A DNA stretch of 64,000 nucleotides from Rhizobium mongolense subsp. loessense (GCF_900099775.1 NZ_FMTM01000006.1:248001-312000); one strand, 5' to 3'. Positions 7,698-17,013 are shown, counted from the first letter of the stretch. Notes: generated from the letters alone by a model not told the origin. Made by a program: numbers and translations.

Positions 7698-10364
7698 ATG
7701 GCAAGAAGCACGTCGCCGGTGATTGATAGCCGGCCGGACCGTTTCTCCCTCTCAGGGTTCGTGTTCCGGCAGGCGCAGGCCCTCCTGGGCTTTGCGATAT
7801 TCCTGCTATTGGCGCTCGCGGTCGCGGCACTCGCGACATGGAACGTCACAGATCCAAGCTATTCCTACGCGACCGGCAATCCGCCGGCAAACGTCCTGGG
7901 ATATGGCGGCGCCGCCTTTGCTGACCTCGCGATGCAGTTCTTCGGCCTTGCAAGCGTCGTGGCGCTGTTGCCGGTCGTCGCCTGGGCCTTGGCATTGATT
8001 TCAGGCCGCCGCATGAGCCGCATTCCTCAACGGGCCGGCGCCTGGGCTCTCGGCTCGATCCTTTCGTCTGCCGTGATCGGCTGCTTCCCACCGCCGCTGA
8101 CATGGCCGATCCCGAACGGCATCGGCGGCGTCATCGGCGATATGATCCTTCGATTTCCGGCTCTCTTCGTCGGCGCCTACCCGAGCGGTGCGTTCGCTAC
8201 GGCTGTGGGCTGCGTGTTCGCGCTGCCCACCGCCTGGATGATGCTCTTTGCTGCCGGCATCGTCGGCCGCACGGAAGCTGAAGAGGATGAGGGCGATGCA
8301 CTCGCGGCCATACCTTCCAAGGCCCGCTCTGTTGGTGATGCCGACGAGGATGAGGACGACGAAGACGGCGGCTGGCTTGCATTCGGAGCGCTGACACATG
8401 CCTGGTATATGAGCCAAGCGCGGATGCGCCGCATCCTCGGCATGGCGCCACGCAAGCGCCGCCAGAGCGATTTCGAATCGCCCTACGACTTCAACGATGA
8501 CGAATTCGGTACGCTGAACGAGCCCGTCCGCGCCAAGGCGCCGGCAGGCCGCAGCGAGCGCCTGGAGCCGTCGATGGAACCGCGCGTCAGTTCGCCGCGC
8601 CGGGTCGTCTCTGCCCCCTCGATTTCGCTCGACGACGATGATGGCGAAGTGCCATTCGATAGCGACATGCCTCCGCGTCCGGCCGATATTCTGCCGGATG
8701 ACGATGAAGATGACTGGATAATACGTGCGCCGGCAAAAGCCGCCGGCGGCAAGCCCGAGCCGCGCGTCGTGCCGCAGATCGCCCGTCCGAAGCCCGGTGC
8801 CCGCATCGAACGCGAACAGCAGGGTTCCTTCATTCGTCCGGAAGGTTTCCAGCTTCCCTCGATTCATCTGCTCGCCGAACCAAAGAATGTCATCCGTGAC
8901 TCATCGCTTTCCGCCGATGCGCTGGAGCAGAATGCACGCATGCTCGAGGGCGTCCTGGAAGACTTCGGCGTCAAGGGCGAAATCATCCATGTCCGCCCTG
9001 GCCCAGTCGTCACACTTTACGAGCTCGAGCCGGCCCCGGGCATCAAGTCCTCACGCGTTATCGGCCTTGCCGACGACATTGCCCGTTCCATGAGCGCGAT
9101 CGCCGCCCGTGTCGCTGTGGTCCCTGGCCGCAACGCGATCGGCATCGAATTGCCAAACTCAACGCGTGAAACTGTTTACCTGCGCGAGCTGATCGCATCG
9201 CGTGATTTCGAAGGTTCGAAGGCGAAACTCGCCATGGCACTCGGCAAGACGATCGGCGGCGAAGCCGTCATCGCCGATCTTGCGAAGATGCCCCACCTGC
9301 TGGTTGCCGGTACGACAGGCTCCGGTAAGTCGGTTGCCATCAACACCATGATCCTCTCGCTGCTCTACCGTCTGACGCCGGAACAGTGCCGCTTGATCAT
9401 GATCGATCCGAAGATGCTCGAGCTCTCGGTCTATGATGGCATTCCGCATCTGCTGTCGCCGGTGGTCACCGATCCGAAGAAGGCTGTCGTCGCGCTCAAA
9501 TGGACCGTCCGCGAGATGGAAGAGCGCTACAAGAAGATGTCGAAGATCGGCGTCCGCAACATCGACGGCTTCAATGCGCGCGTCGAGCAGGCGCTGGCCA
9601 AGGGCGAGGCTATTTCCCGAACCGTTCAGACAGGCTTTGACCGCCACACCGGCGAAGCGATGTACGAAACCGAGGAATTCGACCTGCAGCCGATGCCCTA
9701 CATCGTCGTCATCATCGATGAAATGGCCGACCTCATGATGGTCGCCGGCAAGGATATCGAAGGCGCAGTCCAGCGTCTGGCGCAGATGGCGCGCGCCGCC
9801 GGCATTCACGTCATCATGGCGACCCAGCGTCCGTCCGTCGACGTCATTACCGGCACCATCAAGGCGAATTTCCCGACGCGCATCTCCTTCCAGGTCACGT
9901 CGAAGATCGACAGCCGCACGATCCTTGGCGAGCAGGGCGCCGAGCAGCTGCTCGGCATGGGCGATATGCTCTACATGGCTGGCGGCGGGCGCATCCAGCG
10001 CGTCCATGGTCCCTTCGTGGCTGATATGGAAGTCGAGGAGATTGTTTCCTATCTGAAGACCCAGGGCGCACCGCAATATCTCGATGCGATCACCGCTGAT
10101 GACGACGAGGACGATGATTACGGCGGTCCGGCGGGGACGTCCAATCTGGCGGATTCCGACGATCCCTATGATCAGGCAGTCGCCATCGTGCTTCGCGACG
10201 GCAAGGCCTCGACCTCCTACATCCAGCGCCGTCTCGGCATCGGTTACAACCGCGCCGCATCCTTGATCGAACGCATGGAGCAGGAAGGCGTCATCGGACC
10301 TGCAAACCACGCAGGCAAGCGCGAAATCCTGGTTCCGACCGAAGGCGATATCCTCGATCGCTAG
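7698..10364 (+). CDS. ftsK: DNA translocase FtsK
   Basis: 888 residues. The N-terminus has about four membrane helices (residues about 30-200), followed by a long acidic linker (about 200-400), then the hexameric RecA-like motor with Walker A 'GTTGSGKS' at about 537-544 and Walker B 'VVIIDEMADLMM'. The C-terminal winged-helix gamma domain ('SYIQRRLGIGYNRAASLIERMEQEG') would recognise KOPS. FtsK links septation to chromosome dimer resolution through XerCD at the division site. I prefer the ATG at 7698 over the upstream frame extension to 7620. A CtrA box lies upstream. Confidence 0.95.
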   Translation: MARSTSPVIDSRPDRFSLSGFVFRQAQALLGFAIFLLLALAVAALATWNVTDPSYSYATGNPPANVLGYGGAAFADLAMQFFGLASVVALLPVVAWALALISGRRMSRIPQRAGAWALGSILSSAVIGCFPPPLTWPIPNGIGGVIGDMILRFPALFVGAYPSGAFATAVGCVFALPTAWMMLFAAGIVGRTEAEEDEGDALAAIPSKARSVGDADEDEDDEDGGWLAFGALTHAWYMSQARMRRILGMAPRKRRQSDFESPYDFNDDEFGTLNEPVRAKAPAGRSERLEPSMEPRVSSPRRVVSAPSISLDDDDGEVPFDSDMPPRPADILPDDDEDDWIIRAPAKAAGGKPEPRVVPQIARPKPGARIEREQQGSFIRPEGFQLPSIHLLAEPKNVIRDSSLSADALEQNARMLEGVLEDFGVKGEIIHVRPGPVVTLYELEPAPGIKSSRVIGLADDIARSMSAIAARVAVVPGRNAIGIELPNSTRETVYLRELIASRDFEGSKAKLAMALGKTIGGEAVIADLAKMPHLLVAGTTGSGKSVAINTMILSLLYRLTPEQCRLIMIDPKMLELSVYDGIPHLLSPVVTDPKKAVVALKWTVREMEERYKKMSKIGVRNIDGFNARVEQALAKGEAISRTVQTGFDRHTGEAMYETEEFDLQPMPYIVVIIDEMADLMMVAGKDIEGAVQRLAQMARAAGIHVIMATQRPSVDVITGTIKANFPTRISFQVTSKIDSRTILGEQGAEQLLGMGDMLYMAGGGRIQRVHGPFVADMEVEEIVSYLKTQGAPQYLDAITADDDEDDDYGGPAGTSNLADSDDPYDQAVAIVLRDGKASTSYIQRRLGIGYNRAASLIERMEQEGVIGPANHAGKREILVPTEGDILDR

Positions 10365-10501
10365 AGGCTGAAAAAATCTGCCGGGGCAATGACTTCACGG
10401 AAACCTGATCGCCTCGGAAACGTTACCTTCTGCAGCGATGCTTCTGCGCCTTGAAGACGCCGCCTTTCGGCAGCATGCAGGTCGCATCATAGGAGACCTA
10501 G

Positions 10502-11170
10502 ATGACCAACTCCGATTTCCATTCCAGTGGCTTGCTGCTGAACCGCCGTCACCTTCTCGGCGCCATGGCTCTAGCGGCTGTTTCGGCTGCAGCGCCGTTC
10601 GACGCCTTCGCGCAGGCAGCGGCCGGCGGTTCTTCGACGGCACAGGCGATTGCCAACCATTTCTCCAACGTAGCCACCATGCAGGGCGAATTCGTGCAGT
10701 TCGGACCGCGCGGCGAGCAGACGGGCGGCAAATTCTTCATTGAGCGTCCCGGCAAGCTTCGCTTTAACTACGACGATCCGTCGCCGATCCGGGTGATCTC
10801 CGATGGTAGGAATGTTGCGGTCGGTAACCTGAAGCTGAAGACCTGGAGTCTCTATCCGCTTTCCAAGACGCCGCTCAGCCTGCTGCTTGCACGCAGGATC
10901 AACCTGTCGGACGGTTCGGTAAAGAGCGTGAAGGAAGAATCGGACCTGACGACGATCGCGCTTGGCAATAAGACGATCTTCGGAAATTCGACGATCACGA
11001 TGATGTTCGATCCGAAGACCTACGATCTGCGTCAGTGGACGATCACCGATAATCAGGGCAAGGACACGTCCGTAATGGTGTTCAATGTGAGGACCGGCGT
11101 TCAGTTTGATCAGAAGGTCTTCAGAGTGCCGTACGAAAGCATTCCAGGTACTGCCGCTTCCCGTGACTGA
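10502..11170 (+). CDS. lolA: Outer-membrane lipoprotein carrier LolA
   Basis: 222 residues. An N-terminal signal peptide with an 'RRHLLGAMALAAVSAA' core and a probable AFAQ cleavage site near residue 38 (the RR could suit Tat, but no typical RRxFLK is seen) leads into a LolA-type fold: 'NVATMQGEFVQFGPRGEQTGGKFFIERPGKLRF' (conserved strand and Arg of LolA) and 'MMFDPKTYDLRQWTITD'. LolA ferries lipoproteins through the periplasm from LolCDE to the outer membrane. AGGAGA precedes the ATG. Encoded just after ftsK, as in many bacteria, and followed by its own terminator. Confidence 0.88.
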   Translation: MTNSDFHSSGLLLNRRHLLGAMALAAVSAAAPFDAFAQAAAGGSSTAQAIANHFSNVATMQGEFVQFGPRGEQTGGKFFIERPGKLRFNYDDPSPIRVISDGRNVAVGNLKLKTWSLYPLSKTPLSLLLARRINLSDGSVKSVKEESDLTTIALGNKTIFGNSTITMMFDPKTYDLRQWTITDNQGKDTSVMVFNVRTGVQFDQKVFRVPYESIPGTAASRD

Positions 11171-11189
11171 TGCCATATGACTTTCTGTG

Positions 11190-11219
11190 AAAAACGTCCG
11201 GTGAAAGCCGGGCGTTTTT
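11190..11219 (+). terminator. Rho-independent terminator after lolA
   Basis: AAAACGTCCGG and CCGGGCGTTTT pair around a six-base loop (one G-U pair), ending in TTTTT. It closes the lolA transcript just before xthA. Confidence 0.85.
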
Positions 11220-11287
11220 GCTTGTGGACGTTCCATCCACAGCGCCTTTGCTCTAAGGCCTTTTCAGTCTCGTTGAAAGGCAATGGC

Positions 11288-12091
11288 ATGAGCTTCTCGA
11301 TCACCACCTGGAACATCAATTCGGTGCGGTTGCGCATGCCGATCGTCGAGCAGTTCGTCCTCAAGCATAGGCCGGACATCCTCTGCCTGCAGGAAACCAA
11401 GGTTCCGAACGAGCTCTTTCCGGCGGCCCCTTTGCGCGCCATGGGTTACGAGCACATCATCGTGCATGGCCAGAAGGGCTATCATGGCGTCGCTATCGCC
11501 TCGCGCATCCCGCTCCAGGAGGATCATCGCCTTGACTACGGAAATGTCGGCCACGCGCGCCATATCTCGGCGATCTTCGAACGTGGAAGGCGCCGCGTCC
11601 GGCTGCATAATTTCTATGTGCCCGCCGGCGGCGACGAGCCGGACCCGGCCATCAATCCGAAGTTCGCCCACAAGCTGGATTTCGTCGAGGAAATGAAGCT
11701 CTTGAAAGCCAACGGCGAAGCGAATACCTCGGCAATCCTCGTCGGCGATCTCAACATTGCGCCGCTCGAGCATGACGTCTGGTCGCACAAGCAGATGCTG
11801 AAGATCGTCAGCCATACGCCGATCGAGACCGAGGGTCTGCTTGAGGCGATGAAGCGCGGAGCCTGGCTTGATCTCATGCGCCAGCACGTGCCGTCGCACG
11901 AGAAGCTCTATACCTGGTGGAGTTACCGCGCCAAGGACTGGGAGGCTGCCGATCGCGGCCGCCGCCTCGATCATATCTGGTCGTCATCGGACCTCGGCCC
12001 CCTGCTCCAGCGCATCGACATCCTGAAGGAGGCTCGCGGATGGGATCGTCCGTCCGATCACGTGCCGGTGACCGCGCATTTCAACCTCTGA
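11288..12091 (+). CDS. xthA: Exodeoxyribonuclease III
   Basis: 267-residue exonuclease-endonuclease-phosphatase family enzyme that cuts abasic sites and removes 3' blocks in base-excision repair. Seen motifs: 'ITTWNINSVRLR' (metal-site Asn), 'DILCLQETK' (catalytic Glu), 'ILVGDLNIAP' (Asp and Asn pair), 'YTWWSYR' and the C-terminal 'PSDHVPV' with catalytic Asp-His. ATG at 11288 begins the conserved domain. It is convergent with the cNMP-binding gene, three bases apart. Confidence 0.95.
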   Translation: MSFSITTWNINSVRLRMPIVEQFVLKHRPDILCLQETKVPNELFPAAPLRAMGYEHIIVHGQKGYHGVAIASRIPLQEDHRLDYGNVGHARHISAIFERGRRRVRLHNFYVPAGGDEPDPAINPKFAHKLDFVEEMKLLKANGEANTSAILVGDLNIAPLEHDVWSHKQMLKIVSHTPIETEGLLEAMKRGAWLDLMRQHVPSHEKLYTWWSYRAKDWEAADRGRRLDHIWSSSDLGPLLQRIDILKEARGWDRPSDHVPVTAHFNL

Positions 12092-12094
12092 AAC

Positions 12095-12550
12095 CTACGA
12101 AAAGCGGTGAAGCTGTGCGCTCGCCCGTGTCGCCAATTCCGCGATGTTGTCGCGAATGCGACTTTCTATGATGCGGGCCGCATCCGGATACTCCTCGATC
12201 AGCCTGTAAAACAGCGCTCGCGTGATGCGGATGACGCTGGAATCCTCCCGCGCCACGGCCGTGAATTTTCGCTCCACCAGCGTTACCAGAGCGAGTTCGG
12301 ACAGTAATGTGCCCTGGCCTGCGATGTGCGCGACCTTGGGATGGCCATCTGGGCCCGCCGTGCTGAGCTCCAGCGCGCCGCTGGCGACGACATAAGCGCT
12401 TTCCGCCGGCGATCCTTCTCGGAAAAGCATCTGCCCGGTGGAAATCAAACGCCGGTCGGCGCCGAAGGCGATCAGCCGCAACTGGTCGGCGGACATGCCA
12501 CTGAAGAGCGGCTGCTGCGAAAGCATGTTGATATCGTCTGTCAGCGCCAT
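12095..12550 (-). CDS. Cyclic-nucleotide-binding domain protein
   Basis: 151 residues forming one cNMP-binding beta-roll: 'MLSQQPLFSGMSADQLRLIAFGADRRL' starts the domain, followed by 'GQMLFREGSPAESAYVVASGALEL' with the usual Gly turns. There is no DNA-binding helix-turn-helix, so it is not a Crp/Fnr activator; in Brucella the equivalent gene next to the OtpR regulator is annotated as a protein-kinase-regulatory-subunit-like protein. It lies 13 bases downstream of the response-regulator gene and is probably in the same operon. Whether it binds cAMP, cGMP or neither cannot be told from sequence; the canonical phosphate-binding Arg is not obvious. Confidence 0.8.
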   Translation of the reverse strand: MALTDDINMLSQQPLFSGMSADQLRLIAFGADRRLISTGQMLFREGSPAESAYVVASGALELSTAGPDGHPKVAHIAGQGTLLSELALVTLVERKFTAVAREDSSVIRITRALFYRLIEEYPDAARIIESRIRDNIAELATRASAQLHRFS

Positions 12551-12563
12551 GCGGCTCTTTGCC

Positions 12564-13247
12564 CTAGGGTACGATCTTGTAGCCGCCGTTTTCCGTTACC
12601 AGGATTTCGGCGTTCGAGGGATCGCGCTCGATCTTCTGGCGCAGGCGGTAGACGTGCGTTTCGAGCGTATGGGTCGTCACGCCGGAATTGTAGCCCCACA
12701 CTTCTTCGAGAAGGACGTCCCGGGTAACCACCTTCTGTTCCGCGCGATAGAGATAGCGGATGATCGCCGCTTCCTTCTCCGTCAGGCGAATCTTCTGGCC
12801 GTTTTCGGTGGTCAACAGCTTCTGGCTGGGCTTGAAGAGATAAGGCCCGACTGTGAAGGTCGCGTCCTCGCTCTGTTCGTGCTGCCGGAGCTGGACGCGG
12901 ATGCGCGCCAGAAGTACCGAGAAGCGGAACGGCTTGGTGACATAGTCGTTGGCGCCGGCTTCCAAACCGAGGATCGTATCTGAATCCGTATCGTGTCCGG
13001 TCAGCATGATGATCGGCGCCTTGAAGCCACCCTTGCGCAGTAGCTTCACGGCTTCGCGTCCGTCCGTATCCGGCAGCCCGACATCCATGATCAGCAGATC
13101 GACGGGCGTGTTGCGCGCAGCTTGTATGCCCTTGCCGGCCGTCGCCTCCTGCAGCACCGTGAACTCATCGTAGAGCGCAAGCTGCTCCGTCAGGGTTTCG
13201 CGAAGGTCGTTGTCGTCATCCACCAGTAGAATGGTGCGTGCGGTCAT
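12564..13247 (-). CDS. OmpR-family response regulator (CenR/OtpR-like)
   Basis: 227 residues. Receiver domain (1-120) with acidic pocket 'VDDDND', phosphoacceptor Asp55 in 'LIMDVGLPDTDG', 'LTGHD' and the Lys of 'VTKPFR'. The C-terminal half is an OmpR/PhoB winged helix ('LTEKEAAIIRYLYR', 'TLETHVYRLRQKIE'). Sequence and context (cNMP-binding gene next door) resemble the CenR/OtpR regulator of Brucella and Caulobacter, which controls cell-envelope integrity and division and is essential or near-essential. That name is inference from memory. The ATG at 13247 begins the conserved receiver; the frame is open further upstream without a good ribosome-binding site. No histidine-kinase gene is in the window. 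Divergent from an L,D-transpeptidase-like gene. Confidence 0.88.
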   Translation of the reverse strand: MTARTILLVDDDNDLRETLTEQLALYDEFTVLQEATAGKGIQAARNTPVDLLIMDVGLPDTDGREAVKLLRKGGFKAPIIMLTGHDTDSDTILGLEAGANDYVTKPFRFSVLLARIRVQLRQHEQSEDATFTVGPYLFKPSQKLLTTENGQKIRLTEKEAAIIRYLYRAEQKVVTRDVLLEEVWGYNSGVTTHTLETHVYRLRQKIERDPSNAEILVTENGGYKIVP

Positions 13248-13391
13248 GCGGTTCTGTTCCTCAGATTCCGTCTCATCAAGTCCTACGCCATATTTCGATC
13301 GCTGGCAAAGACCGGGAGATGTGCTGTTGCCGGGCCAGGGCCGATGTGATTTCAATCGAAGTCCCAAGCAAAACAAAAACATGTGAGAAAA

Positions 13392-13940
13392 ATGGAGAAA
13401 ACAAGGCGAAGCGCGAGAACGGTATCATCCACCATTATTGTGCGTCCGGCGCCCGGCAGGCAAAGCCGCGCACTGGTTCAATGCGGGCCCTTTGTCTTTC
13501 CCGCCGCAATCGGCCGTTGCGGCCGCACCATCTTGAAGCGCGAGGGCGACGGTGCAACGCCGATTGCTTCAATGAAGCTGCTTTACGGTTTTTGCCGCGG
13601 CGAACGTCCGAGCCGCCTCGAAACGCCGCTCTCGCTCCGCCGCATCCGTCAGGACATGCTCTGGTGCGATCAGCCCGGCGATCCGAACTACAATCGCCTC
13701 GTCAGAGCGCCCTTCCGTCCAAGCCATGAAGAGTTGAAGCGCAAGGACGGACTCTACGACATATGTCTCGTCATGGATTGGAATATCACATCCCGCGCCC
13801 GCAATCGGGGATCGGCCATCTTCTTCCATCTCATCAGGCCGGACTATGAGCCGACAGCCGGTTGCGTCGCAGTCCATCCGCGCGACATGCGCCGGCTTTT
13901 GCCGCACATGCGCAAGGGGACGGTCGTACGCGTTCTCTGA
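13392..13940 (+). CDS. L,D-transpeptidase (YkuD) family protein
   Basis: 182 residues. The C-terminal half carries the YkuD catalytic signature: 'AIFFHLIRP', then 'TAGCVAVHPRDM', that is, His plus (S/T)xGC with the nucleophile Cys, ending in 'GTVVRVL'. YkuD enzymes form 3-3 cross-links in peptidoglycan or attach proteins to it. No clear signal peptide is visible and the protein is short, so periplasmic location is unproven. A GTG at 13383 is an alternative start giving 185 residues. It is divergent from the envelope regulator gene, which would suit co-regulation. Confidence 0.8.
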   Translation: MEKTRRSARTVSSTIIVRPAPGRQSRALVQCGPFVFPAAIGRCGRTILKREGDGATPIASMKLLYGFCRGERPSRLETPLSLRRIRQDMLWCDQPGDPNYNRLVRAPFRPSHEELKRKDGLYDICLVMDWNITSRARNRGSAIFFHLIRPDYEPTAGCVAVHPRDMRRLLPHMRKGTVVRVL

Positions 13941-14077
13941 GGTATCAGGGGTGATAATCTGCACACCGTCTCCTATATCCGTTTTGACCGGCGCTCAGGC
14001 TGAATGGCATGCCGGGAAATCCGCTTGCGGATTCAATTTCATGCCCCTCCAATCCTTCAAACTTCCGGAGATATATT

Positions 14078-14908
14078 GTGGCCAATCAACCCATCATCAC
14101 TTTCCATGACGGACATTCCATTCCCCAGGTCGGCCTTGGCGTATGGCAGACGCCACAGGACGTCGCGGCTCCGACAGTCCGCAAGGCCCTCGAAGCCGGC
14201 TACCGCCATATCGACACGGCTTCGGGCTACGACAACGAAGAGGGTGTCGGCGAGGGCGTGCGTTCCTCCGGTCTCGACCGCAAGGATGTTTTCATCACGA
14301 CAAAGCTTCGTAACACCGACCAGGGCTATGACAGCACCCTGCGCGCCCTCGAGGGCAGCCTGAAGAAGCTTGGCACCGAATATGTCGATCTCTACCTGAT
14401 CCACTGGCCGTCGCCGCACCGTGGACTCTATCGCGAAACCTGGAAGGCCTTCGTCAAGATCAGGGAAGAAGGCCGTGCTCGTTCGATTGGCGTCTCCAAC
14501 TTCTATCCGGATCATCTGGATCACATCATTGGCGATACCGGCGTGGTTCCGGTCATCAACCAGATCGAACTCCACCCGGATTTTCAGCAGAAGGCGGCGC
14601 AGGACGCGCACCAGAAACTGAATATCGTTACCGAATCCTGGAGTCCGCTCGGTCAGGGAAAATTCATCGCCAACCCGGTTATCGGTGAAATCGCCAAGAA
14701 GCACAGCAAGACACCGGCGCAGGTCATCATCCGCTGGCATATCGATAGCGGTCTTGTCGTCATCCCCAAGTCGGTGACGCCGTCGCGCATTGAGGAGAAC
14801 TTCAAGGTATTCGATTTCAAGCTCGATGCCGGGGACATGGCAGCGATCGCCAAGCTTGACGACAGGAATGCCCGCATGGGACCCGAGCCCTATACGGCAA
14901 CGTTCTGA
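14078..14908 (+). CDS. Aldo/keto reductase
   Basis: 276 residues, a TIM-barrel NADPH-dependent reductase of the AKR family (DkgA-like group). Visible features: 'VGLGVWQTPQDVA', 'YRHIDTASGYDNE' (catalytic Asp and Tyr region), 'TTKLR' (catalytic Lys), 'LIHWPSPH' (catalytic His), and 'VIPKSVTPSRIEENFKVFDF' (cofactor-binding loop). The start is a GTG at 14078 with CGGAG (14066-14070) at good spacing. A terminator hairpin follows at 14922-14956. Substrate unknown; likely aldehydes such as methylglyoxal or 2,5-diketogluconate. Confidence 0.93.
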   Translation: MANQPIITFHDGHSIPQVGLGVWQTPQDVAAPTVRKALEAGYRHIDTASGYDNEEGVGEGVRSSGLDRKDVFITTKLRNTDQGYDSTLRALEGSLKKLGTEYVDLYLIHWPSPHRGLYRETWKAFVKIREEGRARSIGVSNFYPDHLDHIIGDTGVVPVINQIELHPDFQQKAAQDAHQKLNIVTESWSPLGQGKFIANPVIGEIAKKHSKTPAQVIIRWHIDSGLVVIPKSVTPSRIEENFKVFDFKLDAGDMAAIAKLDDRNARMGPEPYTATF

Positions 14909-14921
14909 TCAAGAGACCTTC

Positions 14922-14959
14922 CGTCTCCTCCTTTATCATTGCGGGAGGAGGAGACGTTT
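14922..14959 (+). terminator. Terminator hairpin after aldo/keto reductase gene
   Basis: CGTCTCCTCC and GGAGGAGACG form a perfect ten-base-pair stem followed by a short TTT. It lies just past the reductase stop and before the convergent SixA-like gene. Confidence 0.75.
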
Positions 14960-14961
14960 GC

Positions 14962-15504
14962 TCACGTGAGTTCACGCGGTGTCACGAAGCACTCGAGACG
15001 TCCGCTTCCCGGCGATATATCCGCCCAGCTATTCGCCTCGAACGCGATGATCGCCATGCCGGCAGTGGGGAATTTCTCCTTCAAGCGTTTACAAGCCTCC
15101 GGATCGCCGTTGCCGATGAGATTGTTCGCGAGGTCCTGAAAACCGGGATTGTGTCCGACAAGCATGACCGTTCGAACCGACGGCTCAAGCTTATGGAGGA
15201 GGCCGACAATGCGCGTTGCCGAGGCTTCGTATAAATCCGGCACGTCGCGTTCCACAGTCGAGGTAGAAAGTTTTTTCGCTACACGCTTCCATGTTTCCTG
15301 CGCGCGCCGCGCCGTCGACACCAAAGCGAGATCCGGGAAAAGTTTTTCGCGCGTCATATAGGCGCCGATCAAGGGCGCAGCCTTTCGCCCGCGCTTCGCA
15401 AGCGGGCGGTCATGGTCTGCGACATCGTCCGGCCAAGCGGATTTTGCGTGGCGCAGAAGAAAAAGGCGAAGGTACTTCCGCGAAGGCTTTCTTGACGCAT
15501 TCAT
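14962..15504 (-). CDS. SixA-like phosphohistidine phosphatase
   Basis: 180 residues of the histidine-phosphatase superfamily, with 'LFLLRHAKSAWPDD' (catalytic RHG-type motif, here RHAK), 'STARRAQETW' (second Arg), and 'VMLVGHNPGFQDLAN' (second catalytic His). RHAK rather than RHGE is the mark of the SixA branch, which dephosphorylates phosphohistidine on phosphotransfer proteins. The ATG at 15504 is preferred over a GTG at 15513. Its target is unknown. It follows leuC on the same strand after about 90 bases with a hairpin between. Confidence 0.88.
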   Translation of the reverse strand: MNASRKPSRKYLRLFLLRHAKSAWPDDVADHDRPLAKRGRKAAPLIGAYMTREKLFPDLALVSTARRAQETWKRVAKKLSTSTVERDVPDLYEASATRIVGLLHKLEPSVRTVMLVGHNPGFQDLANNLIGNGDPEACKRLKEKFPTAGMAIIAFEANSWADISPGSGRLECFVTPRELT

Positions 15505-15568
15505 TCCGCTCACCTGAAAAGGGCAGAGGCCATTGTCTCATCGAATGCGCGTCTTGTCTTCTTAAGAT

Positions 15569-15595
15569 GCCTCCCTCTCGGTCCAAGAGGGAGGC
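15569..15595 (-). terminator. Hairpin between leuC and sixA-like gene
   Basis: GCCTCCCTCT and AGAGGGAGGC form a perfect ten-base-pair stem immediately after the leuC stop. The run of T is poor, so it may be a weak terminator or an mRNA-stabilising structure. Confidence 0.5.
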
Positions 15596-15603
15596 AATAT
15601 CCG

Positions 15604-17013
15604 TCAGTTCCACTCGCGGATATCGACGAAATGGCCAGCGATTGCAGCAGCGGCAGCCATGGCCGGCGAAACGAGGTGCGTGCGGCCCTTGAAGCCCTGA
15701 CGGCCTTCGAAGTTGCGGTTGGACGTCGAGGCGCAGCGCTCGCCCGGCTTCAGGCGGTCGTCGTTCATGGCGAGACACATGGAGCAGCCCGGCTCACGCC
15801 AGTCGAAACCGGCCGCCTTGAAGATCTTGTCGAGACCTTCGGCTTCCGCCTGTTCCTTTACGAGTCCGGAGCCGGGAACGATCATCGCGTTGACGGTCGA
15901 GGCAACGGTCTTGCCCTCGACGACCTTGGCAACTGCTCGAAGGTCTTCGATACGGCCGTTCGTGCAGGAACCGATGAAGACGCGATCGATGTTGATCTCG
16001 GTGATCGGCGTGCCAGGCTTCAAGCCCATGTAGTCAAGCGCGCGCCACTTGGAGGCTCGCTTGGTTTCGTCCTGGATCTCGTCCGGGTTCGGAACGACCC
16101 CCTGAACCGAGACGACGTCCTCCGGCGAAGAACCCCAGGAGACGATGGGCGGCAGTTCGGAGGCGTTGAGCTTCACGATGCGGTCGAAATGTGCGCCTTC
16201 GTCGGACTTCAGCGTCTTCCAGTAGGCAATCGCCTGTTCCAGAGCCTCGCCTTTCGGCGCGCGCGGCTTGCCCTTTATGTACTCGAAGGTCGTATCGTCG
16301 GGCGCAATCAGGCCGGCGCGGGCGCCGCCTTCGATCGACATGTTGCAGATCGTCATGCGGCCTTCCATCGACAGCGCACGGATCGCTTCTCCGGCATATT
16401 CGATGACGTAGCCAGTACCGCCGGCCGTGCCGATTTCGCCGATGATGGCGAGAACGATGTCCTTGGCGGTGACGCCGGCCGGAAGCTTTCCGTCGACCTG
16501 CACCAGCATGTTCTTCGCCTTCTTCTGGATAAGCGTCTGTGTCGCCAGGACGTGCTCGACCTCGGACGTGCCGATGCCGTGGGCGAGTGAGCCGAAGGCG
16601 CCGTGCGTAGACGTATGGCTGTCGCCGCAGACGATCGTCATGCCCGGAAGGGTGAAGCCCTGTTCCGGCCCGATGATGTGCACGATGCCCTGACGCTTGT
16701 CGTTCTCGGAGTAATATTCGACTTTGAACTCGGCAGCGTTCTTGGCAAGCTGTTCGACCTGTATGCGGCTCTCCTCGTTCTTGATGCCGAGATGGCGATC
16801 AGGCGAGGTCGGAACGTTATGATCGACGACGGCAAGCGTCTTTTCGGGAGCACGAACCTTGCGGCCGGTCATCCGCAGACCTTCGAACGCCTGCGGAGAG
16901 GTCACTTCGTGGACCAGGTGGCGGTCGATGTAGAGAAGACAGGTGCCGTCTGCCTGTTCGTCGACAAGGTGGTCGTCCCAGATCTTGTCGTAAAGGGTAC
17001 GCGGTGCGCTCAT
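15604..17013 (-). CDS. leuC: 3-Isopropylmalate dehydratase large subunit
   Basis: 469 residues, the [4Fe-4S] subunit of isopropylmalate isomerase, converting 2- to 3-isopropylmalate in leucine synthesis. The aconitase-type cluster ligands are 'IGSCTNGR' and 'CSMCLAMN', with 'CGDSHTSTHGAFG' near the N-terminus. Length is typical. It needs LeuD, which is not in this window. The cluster makes it oxygen sensitive. Confidence 0.97.
   Translation of the reverse strand: MSAPRTLYDKIWDDHLVDEQADGTCLLYIDRHLVHEVTSPQAFEGLRMTGRKVRAPEKTLAVVDHNVPTSPDRHLGIKNEESRIQVEQLAKNAAEFKVEYYSENDKRQGIVHIIGPEQGFTLPGMTIVCGDSHTSTHGAFGSLAHGIGTSEVEHVLATQTLIQKKAKNMLVQVDGKLPAGVTAKDIVLAIIGEIGTAGGTGYVIEYAGEAIRALSMEGRMTICNMSIEGGARAGLIAPDDTTFEYIKGKPRAPKGEALEQAIAYWKTLKSDEGAHFDRIVKLNASELPPIVSWGSSPEDVVSVQGVVPNPDEIQDETKRASKWRALDYMGLKPGTPITEINIDRVFIGSCTNGRIEDLRAVAKVVEGKTVASTVNAMIVPGSGLVKEQAEAEGLDKIFKAAGFDWREPGCSMCLAMNDDRLKPGERCASTSNRNFEGRQGFKGRTHLVSPAMAAAAAIAGHFVDIREWN

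Noticed and set aside
9159..10310. 383-codon minus-strand frame inside ftsK
   Set aside because: Antisense shadow of the conserved motor domain; no recognisable product.
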